Source: Cristatella mucedo
Taxonomy: Eukaryota; Bryozoa; Phylactolaemata; Cristatellidae
DNA: 64,000 bases
Reading direction: 5' to 3'
Assembly (NCBI GenBank): GCA_009760855.2
Contig: WPIO01000006.1
Location: forward strand, 4,646,501 to 4,710,500
The position numbers were made by a program, and so were the translations under genes. The notes beneath the pieces were generated by a model, which was given only the letters and a program-made list of their open reading frames with translations, had not been told where the DNA came from and ran no database searches. Positions 1 to 11,615 of the stretch are shown here, piece after piece. Each line of letters starts with the position of its first letter. Positions within the stretch are counted from its first letter, which is position 1.

Positions 1-610
1 ACGCAACAAAGAGATCCTCGATTGACAACCAGTGGCAGCAATTTTTTGAAGGATCTGGTGGTGGTGTTAAGTCCATACCCTTAAGCTCTTTTCTGGATGC
101 TCCTCATTAAAGATTAGAAGGCCATCTTTTGGTCGAGCTAACTAAGACGAGCCGACGCTCGTTCGTGGCCATTGAACAGCAACCCTATCTATGCCTCTGA
201 CACAAATGGTAAGATTTAGAGGGTACTAGGACGATTTATCGTCAACCGAAGAAGATTCAAACGGGCAACCAGTGAAGAGGCTAAGGACGCTTTCTGTGGA
301 ACGTAGTCACCGAATGAATTCGTACGGTGCCTGTGCTTCACATTCTTAGTGCTTAATCAAGGCTTAAAAAAGTAATCGACGCGTGTTGATCGATCGGTTG
401 GCGCATCTCGGCACCTGTCTCTTCGAGGAGGAGGCCTCTTTGAGGAGTCTTCTGCCGCAAACCACGAGCCTATTCAGTACAGGTACATACGATCCCATCA
501 TTCAGGACTACCAGTATGTGCACTTGATCGCCTGCAATTGGTATAGAACCCAACTAGTCAGCAAGTCCGCTGACTAGTTGAGTTGTATACCACCACTTCT
601 GCCTGAGCGT
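1..610. other. no recognisable feature
   Basis: I see no gene, RNA or convincing repeat here. The only open frames are short and unlike known proteins. Confidence 0.4.
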
Positions 611-619
611 CTCTAGCAT

Positions 620-900
620 CCTATATAGCTGGCTTCATCTGAGAGTCCCTGGCTTCAAGATTCCCTCTCCGACTGATAGACCACTTGACTCACTTGCACC
701 AGCCTACTCATCCGACCTTTTCTCGTCGAGCGTGCTATCGCATCACTCACACCTCGGCATGCAGTCCCCTCTCGCTGGCCTTTCCACTGTTGAAATACTT
801 TAGCGATCGTGCCTTCAGTTCATGTGTACCGAAAGTCTGCAGCTCGCTTCAAGCAAGTGGCAGTACCTGCACTCATTTTGAAGTTAACAAGCCATAGCAA
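620..900 (+). mobile_element. Diverged LINE fragment (RT C-terminal end)
   Basis: The plus-strand frame near 775-870 reads FSDRAFSSCVPKVCSSL, which matches the region FGDRAFSSYAPKAWNSLP near the end of the ORF in better LINE copies of this window (4,470-4,515 and 53,920-53,965). The copy is short and diverged, and its borders are approximate. Confidence 0.45.
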
Positions 901-1344
901 GCAATGTAGACGCATGAATTTCGATCAGCTTTCCATGAGCCCATGCTAACGCATCATTTTTGTTCAAGTTCGCTGTGCATGAATACCTGTGCATGGTTAT
1001 GCGCATGTGGTTAATCGGTAATCCTGAAAACCAGAGGCCCCGAGGACCTTCTTGCTTGCTTTTACGTACTGGTCTAAGCACGATACGGTGCACACGCGCG
1101 TGTCATTAATCCTTGGTTATTGCTGCTCTTGCAGCAAGTCGTAAAGCTCCTGCACAGCGATCAAGTTTCCTTCGAGACCTACACTTACAATCTATTGTGA
1201 TTTTTATTCTTGGCATTATTATTCATGGACTTTTGCACTGTCCAAGCCTAAGGCTGGCCCGCATAAACATTAGATCCTTTACAGCTTCCTCTGATTTCTG
1301 ATAAATAGCAATGGCATTTTACCATGAGACTGCTGCTTACAGAC

Positions 1345-1346
1345 AT

Positions 1347-1394
<48 letters not shown>

Positions 1395-1465
1395 CACACA
1401 CACCACACACCACACACACACACACGCACACACATACACACACAGACACACACACGCACACCACA
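1345..1465. repeat. (CA)n microsatellite
   Basis: Imperfect CA repeat with interruptions (CACCACA, CACATA, CAGACA). The cysteine/valine- or histidine/threonine-rich frames across it are translation artefacts. Confidence 0.95.
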
Positions 1466-1808
1466 AACACGTGTGTTCGCGAGAGCGCGCGCATGAACGC
1501 TTGCACGACCCCACGCGAAGCGAGCATTAACTCGCTTACAAATGCAACAATGTTTGTGACGGTTGTATCGAGGCGATATGCTGTACGAAGTACTGCTTTA
1601 CCTGGTGCAAGAGTTTACCCACTTCCCTGGGATGTCGACAAACGGCTTAGTGGCACGGATGCCGGGGTGCAAGGAGTGCACCAGTAGCCAGAAGATTTCA
1701 TGTCTGCTCTTCGTCTTGGTATGCCTCCACATGGTGCTTTGGAGCAGAGGCACATCGACCGACCAGCCTGCCTACTAGAGCACGAGTGCAATGAGGCCCG
1801 TGCTCTCA

Positions 1809-1850
1809 GCGAGATTCTCGTGCGAGATTCTCGTCGCACGAGAATCTCGT
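1809..1850. repeat. Short inverted repeat
   Basis: GCGAGATTCTCGTG is followed within about 15 bases by its inverse CACGAGAATCTCG, so the stretch can form a hairpin. It does not look like a bacterial-type terminator and no gene end is nearby. Confidence 0.6.
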
Positions 1851-1869
1851 GCAGCGAGCTTCTTCACGA

Positions 1870-2015
1870 GATGGTATGATATCACTCACCATTCAATTGC
1901 ATTTCCCTTTGCAGCAAATGTAGATTGAGTTCCCTTAGGGCGCTCTATTAAGTGCATTATCATTATTATTATTGGGTCAGCTGAACACATTATTATTATT
2001 GGGTCAGCTGAACAC
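1870..2015 (+). mobile_element. LINE 3' tail with duplicated end
   Basis: It matches the last ~90 bases of the LINE (CCTTTGCAGCAAATGTA, GAGTTC...GGGCGCT, ATTATT repeat). It is followed by a tandem duplication of about 26 bases containing TTGGGTCAGCTGAACAC. Confidence 0.7.
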
Positions 2016-2019
2016 CCTT

Positions 2020-3045
2020 TGGCACCGGTCTCTTCTGAACGGGAGTTCCTGAGGTAACCTTGTACGAGCTTCGAATAAGCTTTCGGTAAAACAAAACTTA
2101 AGTCACCGATTGGCAGCTCGGTTCGGCTCACGCCAGAGACCCGCATCATCAGTCATAGTAAGTACGACGAGCTAGAAATGCTGCAGGCGAGGCGATCAAC
2201 ACGTTTTGCATCACAGCGGCAACACTAGGCCTCGTAGCGCTCGGCTCGCTGCACTTCTCACCTTTGACCCACTTCTGTGACCCGAATAGGATTTCGCCGT
2301 TAATCGGCTGAACGTGATACCGGGAAATTCCAACTTTCGCAGTGCACGTGCGATAGCTTCCCCAGAGATACGAGAGTCTAGGAACCACACTTATTTTTAA
2401 TAATAATAATAAGACTCACATTGGGCACTTAAGACGGACTCAAAAGAAAGTATATCAAAATTGGCTTGGATAGCATACATGGGAGTTATGACCAGACAGC
2501 CCTCAATGAGTTCGGTTAGCGGCACAACGCATGCAATGTACAAAGACCTGAAGCTGGCAATACGAAGAGGATAACAATACAGCGCTCACTCTAAACCTAG
2601 CCTACATTCTACACCCATCGCCTACAACTACTCCGTAAGAGAGAAAAGCACATCAATAGCCTGTGCAAAACGGCTGCGATGACTGGCGACCTCCAACCGA
2701 CTCACTAACAGGCTTACAGCAGCTTTCCCTTAGCGCTAGGACTCGTCGACTGGCAGCCCGTTGCTCCAAGAGAGAGCGTGGGCGATCAGGCACGTGCCAG
2801 ATGTAGTAGCCAGGTCATAAGTCTGACAATAATCTCGTCCTTATATAATAATTCATTGTGCTGCTCATAAGCCTTGGATAAGCACGGCTGTTTCATAAGC
2901 GTTCCTTTCTAATTCAGCGGCCAGCTCATTGTTCGTAAGTCAGGTTCAGCTGTCAAGCTCATCATCCATAATCTTGGAGTATTGCAATGGCATCAGCACC
3001 CAAAAAGCGCACAAAGGACAATTTATTCGCAGTAAATGCTGTGGA
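2020..3045. other. no gene seen
   Basis: Non-repetitive in this window apart from a short TAA run near 2,396-2,412. ORFs on the minus strand up to 87 codons show no family resemblance. Confidence 0.35.
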
Positions 3046-3049
3046 GAAC

Positions 3050-3425
3050 TGGTTGATCATTAGCTTCTATCTAATTGTAATAAAGTCAGGAAATGGTGAA
3101 ACGTCAGTCGGGAGTGAGCTCCATGCTTTGAGAGTATGCCAACTTTAGGCACCGCCCTAGAAGGATTTCATGTTGGTCAGAGGCAAAGCTAAGCGGCTTG
3201 AGTCGGAAGAGAGCGTGACACGACATGGAGCTTGATTACGAAGCTTTTAGGATAGATAGACGAGTAAGAAACGGAGGGACCTTAAAGTGAGCGACGAAAC
3301 CTTGAAGTCTATACCCTACTTGACTCCGAGCGAGTGCAGTACGACGACTTGCAGTGCAATTTAGCAGTTACTACGTCCGCAACAGACAAGTCAAACTACG
3401 GAGTTTTGCATGACTGTGTCTTAAA
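3050..3425 (-). mobile_element. Old LINE fragment
   Basis: Minus-strand remnant of the LINE RT C-terminal region: the stretches AAAGTCAGGAAATGGTGA and CGGGAGTGAGCTCC parallel AAGTCAGG...CGGGAGTGAGTTCC in the copies at 42,070-42,115 and 50,150-50,195. Many indels destroy the frame. Confidence 0.6.
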
Positions 3426-3435
3426 ATTAAGTAAA

Positions 3436-3515
3436 AGTTAGCAGATCAAAAAGCCTCCTTTAAATAGCGGCAGAGGAGCTTTAGTGGCTATCACCTGCTT
3501 GCAGTGGGCAACAAA
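3436..3515 (-). mobile_element. SINE-beta fragment
   Basis: Partial copy of the tRNA-derived SINE that I call beta (GCCTCCTTTAAATAGCGGCA then CTTGCAGTGGGCAACAAAG). The tRNA-like head is missing. Confidence 0.6.
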
Positions 3516-3594
3516 GAATTGTCGGCTGCAGGACACGTACCCATGAAACCACGAACCCATGACCCACGAGCCTTGACCTGTGTCGTGAGACGTA

Positions 3595-3770
3595 CAAGCA
3601 ATAATAATAATATTATTAATAATGCACTTGATAAAGCGCCCTCAGAGAACTCAATCTCTCTCTCTAGGCGCTTTACATTTGCTGCAAAGTAGTCATTTAC
3701 AGAAGTTCGTGTGAGATGTCACAAATGCATGGAATATCTTAGCTTCGGTATCCGTGAGTAAGAACCCCCA
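3595..3770 (-). mobile_element. LINE 3' tail plus diverged piece, minus strand
   Basis: TAATAATGCACTTGATAAAG, then CTCAGAGAACTCAATCTC and AGGCGCTTTACATTTGCTGC, is the reverse complement of the LINE 3' end. The stretch at 3,715-3,765 resembles an internal part of the same LINE. Confidence 0.7.
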
Positions 3771-3871
3771 CATTTTTTGAACAAATATGTTGCTGAAAGT
3801 AGGGAAACCTAACTTTAAGAGCCGTAATAGCTCAGGAGGTAAGGCGCGCTCTCTTGTAATGTATCTCTGAT

Positions 3872-4845
3872 ATCGATGATAAAACTAACTTACTAGTTAT
3901 GGGCAAACCTAGTGTTATTCAGAAATTGGAAAGGCTGACTTTCAAAATTGGCTCTGCCAGCATATCTCCAGTTGCATCAGCTCGAAATCTAGGTGTCATA
4001 TTCCAAAGCAACCTCTCGTTAGACGACCACATCAGCTCAACAGTCAAATCAGCCTATTTTCAGCTTCATAACATTGCTAAAATTCGGGCTTGTTTAGATA
4101 AGGATACCACGTCCAAGTTGGTCCATGCATTCGTGACATCTCGTCTCGACTTCTGCAACTCACTGCTTACTGGCCTACCAGCATGTGCGATCAGGCGATT
4201 GCAGCTGGTGCAAAACTCTGCAGCTAGGCTTGTCTGTCGTGAGCGTCGCAGTTGCCACATTACTCCACTTCTCGCCGACCTGCACTGGTTACCAGTCAAG
4301 CAACGGATTGACTTCAAGGTTTTGTCGCTCACTTTTAGGTCTCTTCATTCTATGGCTCCAGCCTATCTTTCAGATATACTACCCCATCAGGCAAAGCATC
4401 GTACCACTCGCTTTTCGGAATCCAACAGTCTAGAAATACCTCGTACAAACCTTAAATCCTTTGGAGACCGTGCATTTAGCTCGTATGCTCCCACAGCCTG
4501 GAACTCCCTCCCGACCTGCATCAGAACATCCCCTGACCTGACCACATTTAAAAGAAACTTAAAAACATACCTATTTAGGACAGCATTTAGTGGGTCCTTG
4601 TGATTCGTCCTCGATGTGCTTATGCGTGCTGACACTGTTCATGCTGCCACTAACCACATTTGCATGCTGACCCAGTGCATGTAACCCCTAACCATGTTAT
4701 TCATTTTGTTTGTTTTTCAAGCATGATTTTACTTACTATTCTATTGCGTATCACTTTGCAGCAAATGTAAAGCGCCTAGAAAGAGATTAAGTTCTCTGAG
4801 GGCGCTTTATCAAGTGCAATATTATTATTATTATTATTATCTCCG
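3872..4845 (+). mobile_element. L2/CR1-like LINE, 5'-truncated, intact C-terminal ORF
   Basis: The 234-codon frame from 3,899 to 4,603 covers the part of the non-LTR retrotransposon ORF2 after the reverse transcriptase core (NLGVIFQ, KLVHAFVTSRLDFCNSLL, LHWLPVKQRIDFKVL). These motifs are typical of L2/CR1/jockey-group elements. About 140 bases of 3' UTR follow, then AAAGCGCC...GGCGCTTT and an ATT microsatellite tail at 4,820-4,840. The catalytic RT core and endonuclease are missing, so this is a dead-on-arrival 5' truncation. It is among the least damaged copies in the window and was probably inserted fairly recently. Confidence 0.85.
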
Positions 4846-4849
4846 TCTG

Positions 4850-5068
4850 TAAATCCACAAAGCCATAAAGACCATGTGGGTGTTACGCAGGACAGTTTTG
4901 TATTGTATGCTCACAGCCTAAGCGGCTTTCGGTACGCATTCGGTAGCCAACAGACTTCATCTCACGCAATAAAGAGAAAGTGGGAAGCATAGCAGAGTCA
5001 TGAGAGCAGTTGAGGTAGTGAGCAGAGTGGAAGTAGCAGTTCAGGACTGCTGAAAAGGGATGAGCCAT
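4850..5068 (-). repeat. Repeat family R1 copy
   Basis: Unclassified interspersed repeat of roughly 250-290 bp, found at least nine times here. Shared landmarks are GGGTGTTACGCAGGA, GCTTTCGGTACGCATTCGGT, AGCCAACAGACTTC and AAAGAGAAAGTGGGAAGCAT. It lacks tRNA boxes A and B. I define its plus sense as the one ending in the tail CATTACATTAC. Confidence 0.7.
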
Positions 5069-5082
5069 AGTCGACCAGATCG

Positions 5083-5192
5083 TGGGTTCCAATCCTGCAG
5101 TGAGCGATCCCTTATTGTCAACTGCAAGCAGTAGTGATAACCGTTAAGGCTCATCTTGCCCGTACAAATAAGGCAATCAAATCAGCTAATAT
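5083..5192 (+). mobile_element. SINE-beta, 5'-truncated
   Basis: Begins at the box B region (GGGTTCCAATCCTGCAGTGA) and runs to the 3' end AATCAGCTAATATTTATTT. It directly abuts the R1 copy. Confidence 0.65.
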
Positions 5193-5602
5193 TTATTTAT
5201 TTCACTTGTACTACACCCCTCAAAGTCAAGGAGTAGCGCATCAAAATTCAATTTATACAGTACGCACGCTACTACAGATATCAAGAACAGGAAACCCTAA
5301 CTATAGCTGTTGCAGCCCATCTTTTGCCTAATCGTGATAATAATGTTTGCATGGCGTCCTATGAGTACTAAATTTCGGCGGATTGAAACGAAATTGGGCA
5401 CAAACTAGTAAGCACTGGTAAGTGTTCCAAATCTCCTTCCCTGTTCAGCCGAATATCGCCCGGCGTTTTATACGGATTGAAATGATAGATAGAAATCACG
5501 CCCAAACTATCAAGCACTTTACATGTACCAAAAATCCTTACACCGCTCTGATGAATATTGCATCATTTGTTCAATCAATATCGCCTCGTTGGTTCTTTAT
5601 GT

Positions 5603-5775
5603 AACCGCATTGGGGCACTAGGTAAGGCGGTTGCTTTTCCCAACCTCGGTCCCGAGGTGGTGGGTTCAAATGCTTTGGTGTGCAATCCTTTATTGCAGCT
5701 GCAAGCGGTGGCGCGAGCCTTTAAGGCTCTTCTGCCGGTACGCGGAAATAGGCTTTTAAATCAGCTAGTATTGTT
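5603..5775 (+). mobile_element. SINE-beta, near full length
   Basis: tRNA-like head with an A-box region (GCACTAGGTAAGGCGGTTGC) and B box (GTGGGTTCAAATGC), then the family body GCAAGCGGTGG...AAGGCTCTTCTGCCG and the end TAAATCAGCTAGTATT. SINEs are transcribed by RNA polymerase III from the internal boxes and depend on a LINE for movement. Confidence 0.75.
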
Positions 5776-5789
5776 TGTGGGCTTATTTA

Positions 5790-7430
5790 GTTGCTAACTC
5801 AAGAGATTCGATCAACGTTCATGGATATGTGCTATAATGACCAAGTTCACTATTTAAAAAAATCAAAACGTGTCATCTATACTGATAAATGTTAACGTTG
5901 TAGGACTTGAGTTGCGAAAAAGTGTTACATTACACCTAGTTGCAAAGTCAGCGGAATCATAGCAGACGAAGCAGCGCGGACTTTATGATGCAAAGGAAAA
6001 GAAGCGAAAAAGAAAAATAAGTAGACAGAGACGTCATGATAGCGGGGCATTTCATTTCACTATTGCTATACTGCCATAGATGTACTAAAAGAAATTAGAC
6101 GCTAAAAAAAGTCGCCGCGGGAACTTTGAACTCGCGACATAGACAAGCAGCTCTAGTCTCCACGCAAAGCCGGGTGTCATGGGCGGCACAGCCACGTCAC
6201 TGCACTGCACGTCGTGACAGAAACAACGAGCCCCTTCGGGCGCGTAATGCGAGCTTGCAGCAGTCACATGACTCCGCGCGCAGAGGCCATCGGCGGCGCG
6301 TCCACTGAGAATTACGTTAGTCACCTTATCGCTTTTGACACCTAAGTTAATAGTAGTAAGGCCAATCTTGCAGCTGCTGCAAGCTCATTGAAAAATCGGG
6401 CTCCCTACCTATAGCAGGGTTTGTGCTTTACAGACTGCTGGCTAGCTCTGACATTTACGTTGGATATTTCTAAAGTTTGCTTCAGACGTCGACATACACA
6501 AGCCCTCGGAGTATCCGCACTCTCACGATCAACACGTTCAAATGCGGGAACATCCTGCTAAGGTGCGAATGTAGCAGCTACAAACACTTCTTTGGAGCTA
6601 GCTTTAATTGATAATCCACTGTATAAGTATTTTTATAATACCGTTTGCCAATTGGCTCAATTTCGGTTAATTACGGCTCCAAATGTTGTAAAATGTCAGC
6701 AGCGTATTTCTTTAGTTAAGAAGTTCGGCAGATCGGACAGCTACTTCAGCTTTCAAGTTCTCAATACTGAGGTGTGACTATGCTTCTCCGAATATTGTAC
6801 TCCATGTTTCAGGTATAATGCTTGCCAATATAGTCACAAGCATTGAGACTAACACGAGACGACTGATGACGGCCTTCGACAGTTGTCCGACAATTCCGAT
6901 GTCACGTGCTACAAACGGGGTGTGGCAGTTTTGAGTTTGGGGCGGAAGTGGGCCGTACACACAGCACTCATAGAGGTGCTTGTCTCAGCCGAAGTGCCAT
7001 AATCAGCCGGAAAAGCTCTCAACCATTTAACAATGGATTACGACTTGTGTGCCCAGCATCAATGCACACACGTATGCCGACAGTAACTGAACACGGTCGT
7101 AACAAAGAACGCTCACATCCAAAGATAACAAGGCCGTATCCATATCGTAGAGAAGTCTATTTGACAGCTTCAGAGGATGACAGGCGTGCAACATCAGCTA
7201 GCCGACAGCGGCAGGGCATTGCGTGCGTCTTGTGTCAGCCATTGTGAATAGCATCTTGTAAGGTGCCCACAGCACCACCGAACTGCCAATCGGCAGAAAT
7301 CGCTGAAGGCGCAATTTCCGCCTTGCTCAATGCCTATAGCTCAACTCCTGCCTGGCTCGGAGCCGAAAAGGCGACTTACTGAGTACTCCATAAATTCAAC
7401 TTTTGTGCCGCCTAACGAAATGTCGTGCAT
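5790..7430. other. no gene seen
   Basis: Contains a locally GC-rich patch (about 6,110-6,305) and open frames up to 113 codons (6,906-7,247) with no recognisable domains or splice context. I see no family member of the window's repeats. Confidence 0.35.
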
Positions 7431-7439
7431 CACCATCTA

Positions 7440-7700
7440 TAACTGCAAAAGTCCATAAATACTACGCGGATGTTACGTAGAAGAGTTTTCTTTAGCGCCC
7501 TAAACCTACGCGGCTTCAGTACACATTCGGTAGCCAATAGACTGCATCTTACGCCACAAAAAGAAAGTAACCAACGTAGCTGTCAGGAGGGCACTTAAGG
7601 TAGCGAGTAGCATGCACGTAGCGGCACAGGGTGGCTGGGAAGGATGCACCACTGTCGGAAGCAGGAAAGTAGATGTCGGTTGTATAACAATCGCGGAAGT
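7440..7700 (-). repeat. Repeat family R1 copy (diverged)
   Basis: Shares GGATGTTACGTAG, TACACATTCGGTAGCCAATA and AAAAAGAAAGT with other R1 copies but is more diverged. An R2 repeat follows immediately. Confidence 0.6.
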
Positions 7701-7727
7701 GAGCTCCACAGTCTAGAACCTGCTAAG

Positions 7728-7900
7728 CAAAAGCTTCTGTCACCAACGGTAACTTTAAGTGTATGAATGGATTAATGGAATAGCTAGTTTATTTCCACAG
7801 AGGACCTGAGGGCACCATGAAGTTGAAACCGGTACAGCAAGCAGTTCAGTTAAGTGTGAAGGAGCCAAGCCGTGGCGGGTGTTGTGGGTCGGTGTAAAAA
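7728..7900. repeat. Repeat family R2 copy
   Basis: AAGCTTCTGTCACCAAC, GAGGACCTGAGGGCA and GAGCCAAGCCGTGG recur at 35,588-35,745. R2 lies just after an R1 copy in both places. Confidence 0.6.
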
Positions 7901-7909
7901 TTTAAAATC

Positions 7910-8067
7910 CTAGCTGATTAAACAGCCTCTTTTTGCATTGCGATGGAAGAGCCTTTACAGCTATCACCACCGCTTGCAGTGGCGATAGAGGATCGCCCAC
8001 TGCAGGAATCGAACCCACGACCTCGGGACCGAGGTCATGAAAGCAACCGCCTTACAGCTCATATCAC
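7910..8067 (-). mobile_element. SINE-beta, minus strand
   Basis: CTAGCTGATTAAACAGCCTC, TATCACCACCGCTTGCAGTG, CACTGCAGGAATCGAACCCA and ACGACCTCGGGACCGAGGTC appear in order, the reverse complement of the family. The B box is recognisable (GGTTCGATTCC on the minus strand). Confidence 0.8.
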
Positions 8068-8172
8068 ACTACTGGTTATCTAACCATTATACTTCAGGAA
8101 CCACTAAGCATACATAATCTCGGCAGTCATAATCTGCCATATCTAGCAAGCACGGTTCGCTAGCATTCTTTT

Positions 8173-8290
8173 AGGGGTCATAGCTCAATGGAAAGGTCCA
8201 GATCGCCAGTTCGAGTCCTGCAGTGAGTGATCCTTTATTTCTCATCGTAAGCAATGCTGATAGCTGTTAAGGCTATTTTTCTAGTACTAA
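8173..8290 (+). mobile_element. SINE-beta-like tRNA-derived element
   Basis: GGTCATAGCTCAATGGAAAG resembles a tRNA A box and GTTCGAGTCCTGCAGTGAGT the B box. The body AATGCTGATAGCTGTTAAGG follows. The spacing and tail show it is a SINE and not a functional tRNA gene. Confidence 0.65.
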
Positions 8291-8499
8291 GATGCAGCGT
8301 AAAAAAGTCAAGCAGCATCCAATTTTTGCTAGGTAGTGAATTTAAAGAAACGGGCGGAGGGGACGAGCATTGGTTAGCTGCAAGCGGAGCGAATAATCTG
8401 ATGGGTAATCTGACCGACAGCGAGTTCTACTCAGGTTAGAACGAAGCTTGGAGCAGACGATGCAGTCAAGATGTGGACCAACTAACAACAAGCGGCATT

Positions 8500-8620
8500 A
8501 ACCACGGGGCTGCGTTGGTAGGCAGGCGCCAGAATACCGTCAGCCATCTCATAGGCTACGTTAATTACGGCGCGAGTCTGGTAGGCAAGCGCTGGAATGC
8601 CGTCAGCAGAGGGCTCGGAG
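8500..8620. repeat. Imperfect tandem duplication, ~63-bp period
   Basis: TGGTAGGCAGGCGCCAGAAT and then CCGTCAGC near 8,516 recur as TGGTAGGCAAGCGCTGGAAT and CCGTCAGC near 8,579. Function unknown. Confidence 0.6.
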
Positions 8621-8639
8621 CGAAGTAATTTGATACCAA

Positions 8640-10010
8640 GAGTTGGGTCCGAAAGATAAGCAACTACGCCCAAGTTCAGGAGTTCAGACGGATGAGAATA
8701 AAAGTGCGATCACCGATAGAACTGGGGCTGCGACTTCAGTAGCTCGATCGAGAGACTACGCTTGCGATCATGAGCGTTCGGACCTTTACAACGCCAAACA
8801 GCTATGTAAGTGTAACTTGGACCTCGCAGTCGTGTTCCACCTAGGCTGCATTTGCTGCGGCTCCGGCGACGGCAGACCTCGAGAGTCTCACGAAGGCACC
8901 GGCGGACACGTGAGCGATAAAGGAGACTCTATCTTTATTTCCCTCAACGCGTACTTATGCGAGAGTTCGATGATTCACAGCAGCTACGTCGGGAAATAGA
9001 ACGTACATTAGTGGCCTGGCGCTGAGCTCCGTCGATGGCTTAACCGTTGGCCATAGGTAAGGAGTATGCTGCGCTGTGTCAAAGGCTTTTTACCGTTGGC
9101 CGCAAGCGAGGCATACAAAAGTGACCTTGCACAGCGCTAATTACAGTGGCAGCAGCAGCAGCAGACTAACAAAACAGCGGCCACTCCGTCTGCTGCTCGT
9201 AGCGCCGTAGCGGTCGGCCTTCAGGTTCGGGGCCGTCGCTAGCGTTCGCAGGCATGCGGGAGGTTTGTTTAAATTGGTTTTGAGAGTTTGATGGTTAAAT
9301 TCAAGTCGGGCCGGTACGCGCGAGCCGCGTAAGGGGGAAAGTAAGAAAAATGGTCCAAATTTCGAAGTTGCACGCACGAAGTTGCATCACGTTTTAGTGA
9401 GTCATTCATAGTCTATCATCGGGAAAGCCGCGAGGCAGTTTGGTCACGTATTTAGTTGCTAGCTAGCCTCCGGTATTACATCGAACTAGTGTGTCGTTCC
9501 CTAGGAATCAGCCGCTCGAAAATACTGATTCCATGATATTCAAGGGAAATTAAGGCAACTTCAAATTCTCATTTATGCCGTCTATAGCTGCAATTTGCTT
9601 AGAGGAAAGCGCTGGTAAACCACAGAGGGTCACTGACTGTTGCCTTCCGGAACGTGGTTTTCACAGGCTGTGCTGCTGAAACTTAACAGTAATGTAGGGT
9701 TCAGTAAATCCTAAAGACTTGTAGCTATCTATTTATCGAATGATTTGTGCGACACCTAGTGCTCGCTTACTTGTTTGGGGTGTAGCTCCCCCTGCATCAA
9801 CCCCAACCCCCCTCCGACTAGCTCCACTTCACAAAGATGACCGTTTTATCATGCGAACGTCATGTTTCCAAAAATAATTATGAGATAGACTTGACATTTG
9901 GCTTATCTTCTAAGGTGTGCTTCCATAGCTGTCTAGTCATATCTTAATGTATGTTTGACTTCACAAACTAGACTTTTCTCTAAGCCGTTTATCTCCATTT
10001 GAATCATGCG
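8640..10010. other. no gene seen
   Basis: No recognisable coding family or shared repeat. A 118-codon frame (8,643-8,999) begins at a TTG and has no domain-like character. A short CAG run lies near 9,149-9,163. Confidence 0.35.
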
Positions 10011-10014
10011 TTTG

Positions 10015-10790
10015 CAAATAATAATAATGATAATACACTTGATAAAGCACCCTCAGAGAACTCAATCTTTTTCTAGGCACTTGCTTTATATTTGCTGCAA
10101 AGAAACACGATCGAACGGTGAGTGGTATCATGCTTGATAAGCAACTTGAATAGCATAGTTAGGGTTACATGCACTAGGTCAGCATGCAAGCATTGTTAGT
10201 GGCAGCATGCACAGCGTCAACACGCATAGGCACATAAAGGACTAATTATAGGGACCCACTAAATGCTATCCTAAATAGGTACGTTTTTAATTTCTTTTTA
10301 AATGTGGTCAAGTCAAGGGATGTTGTGACGCAAGTCGGGAGTGAATTCCACACTTTGTGAGCATACGAATTAAATGCACGGCCTCCAAAAGATTTGAGAT
10401 TTGTACAAGGTATAGGTAAACAGTTAGCTTCCAAAAGGCGGGTGATATGATGCTTGGCCTGGTGGGGGAGTAGATATGCTAGGTAGGCTGGAGTGTAAGA
10501 ATGAAGGGACCTGAAAGTGAGTGACAAAACCTTCAAATCGATCCGTTGCTTGACTGGTAGCCAGTGCAGGTTGGCGAGAAGTCATGTGATGTGGCAACTG
10601 CGATGCTCACGACAGACAAGCCTAGCTGCTGAGTTTTGCACCAGCTGCAATCGCCTGATTGCACATGCGGGTAGGCCAGCAAGCAGTGAGTTACACAAGT
10701 CAAGACGGGATGTCACAGATGCATGGACCAGCTTAAATTTGGTACCCTGTCTTAACAAGCCTGAATGTCAGAGGTAAGCTGTTAGTTGAC
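10015..10790 (-). mobile_element. L2/CR1-like LINE, 5'-truncated, minus strand
   Basis: Reverse complement of the RT C-terminal region and 3' UTR. The minus frame ending near 10,246 reads FKVLSLTFRSLHSYTPAYLA and then LKSFGGRAFNSYAHKVWNS. The tail AATAATAATGATAAT lies at 10,018-10,032. Frameshifts split the ORF near 10,540. Confidence 0.8.
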
Positions 10791-11121
10791 AGCTTCACGA
10801 AATATTTTCTATAAATTCCCTGAATGCTTACACTAAAAGGAGAGATTACCTATAGCGCTTTTAAATTTACGAGAGGCAAGTATCACTGGACTACTATCCT
10901 ACCAGGCTGACGTATCTTGCATGCAGGGGATTCTACAATGTAATCAGGCCAGTCGGATATCTCAACCGAGTAACCTGCCTCCACATCGTGCAAAATAATC
11001 GCAATCTCTCTCGACCTTACTAGGTAACGAGCACGCCTATGCGACATTAAGAGGTAACGAAGCCTCCCATTTAGTCTCGACCTTCCATTCTGGCCTCAAA
11101 AGATCCACGACTCCACGCTCC

Positions 11122-11206
11122 TCCAAATACTGGATACGCTGCCTGGATAAAATCCAAATACTGGATACGCTACCTGGATAAAATCCAAATACTGGATACG
11201 CTGCCT
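11122..11206. repeat. 33-bp tandem repeat, about 2.6 copies
   Basis: AAATACTGGATACGCT followed by GCCTGGATAAAATCC repeats three times, the last copy incomplete. It is a minisatellite with no coding sense. Confidence 0.85.
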
Positions 11207-11337
11207 CTCATGTCTTACTCCTCGTGGGCCTCAAGCACCGATCGGTGGATGAGTATAGCCGCAGCATCGTCATCTTTGCAGGTAGCTAGGTATCAGCCTC
11301 AGCTTCGAAGCGAATAATGCTGGCCAATTTATATACT

Positions 11338-11430
11338 CTCTCTATCTTTCTCTTTCTCTCTCTCTGTCTCTCTCTTTCTCTGTGTGTGTGTGTCTCTCTC
11401 TCTGTCTCTCTCTTTCTCTCTCTCTCTCCC

Positions 11431-11513
<83 letters not shown>

Positions 11514-11542
11514 GTTTCTGTCTCTCTCTGTCTCTCTCTGTC

Positions 11543-11613
<71 letters not shown>
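11338..11613. repeat. (TC)n microsatellite
   Basis: About 275 bases of TC repeat with GT, CTCCC and TCTGTC interruptions, one of the longest simple tracts in the window. Confidence 0.95.

Positions 11614-11615
<2 letters not shown>

Noticed and set aside
8173-8240. Functional tRNA gene
   Set aside because: tRNA-like boxes are present, but the cloverleaf does not close and the downstream body matches the SINE family. The same applies to the other SINE heads.
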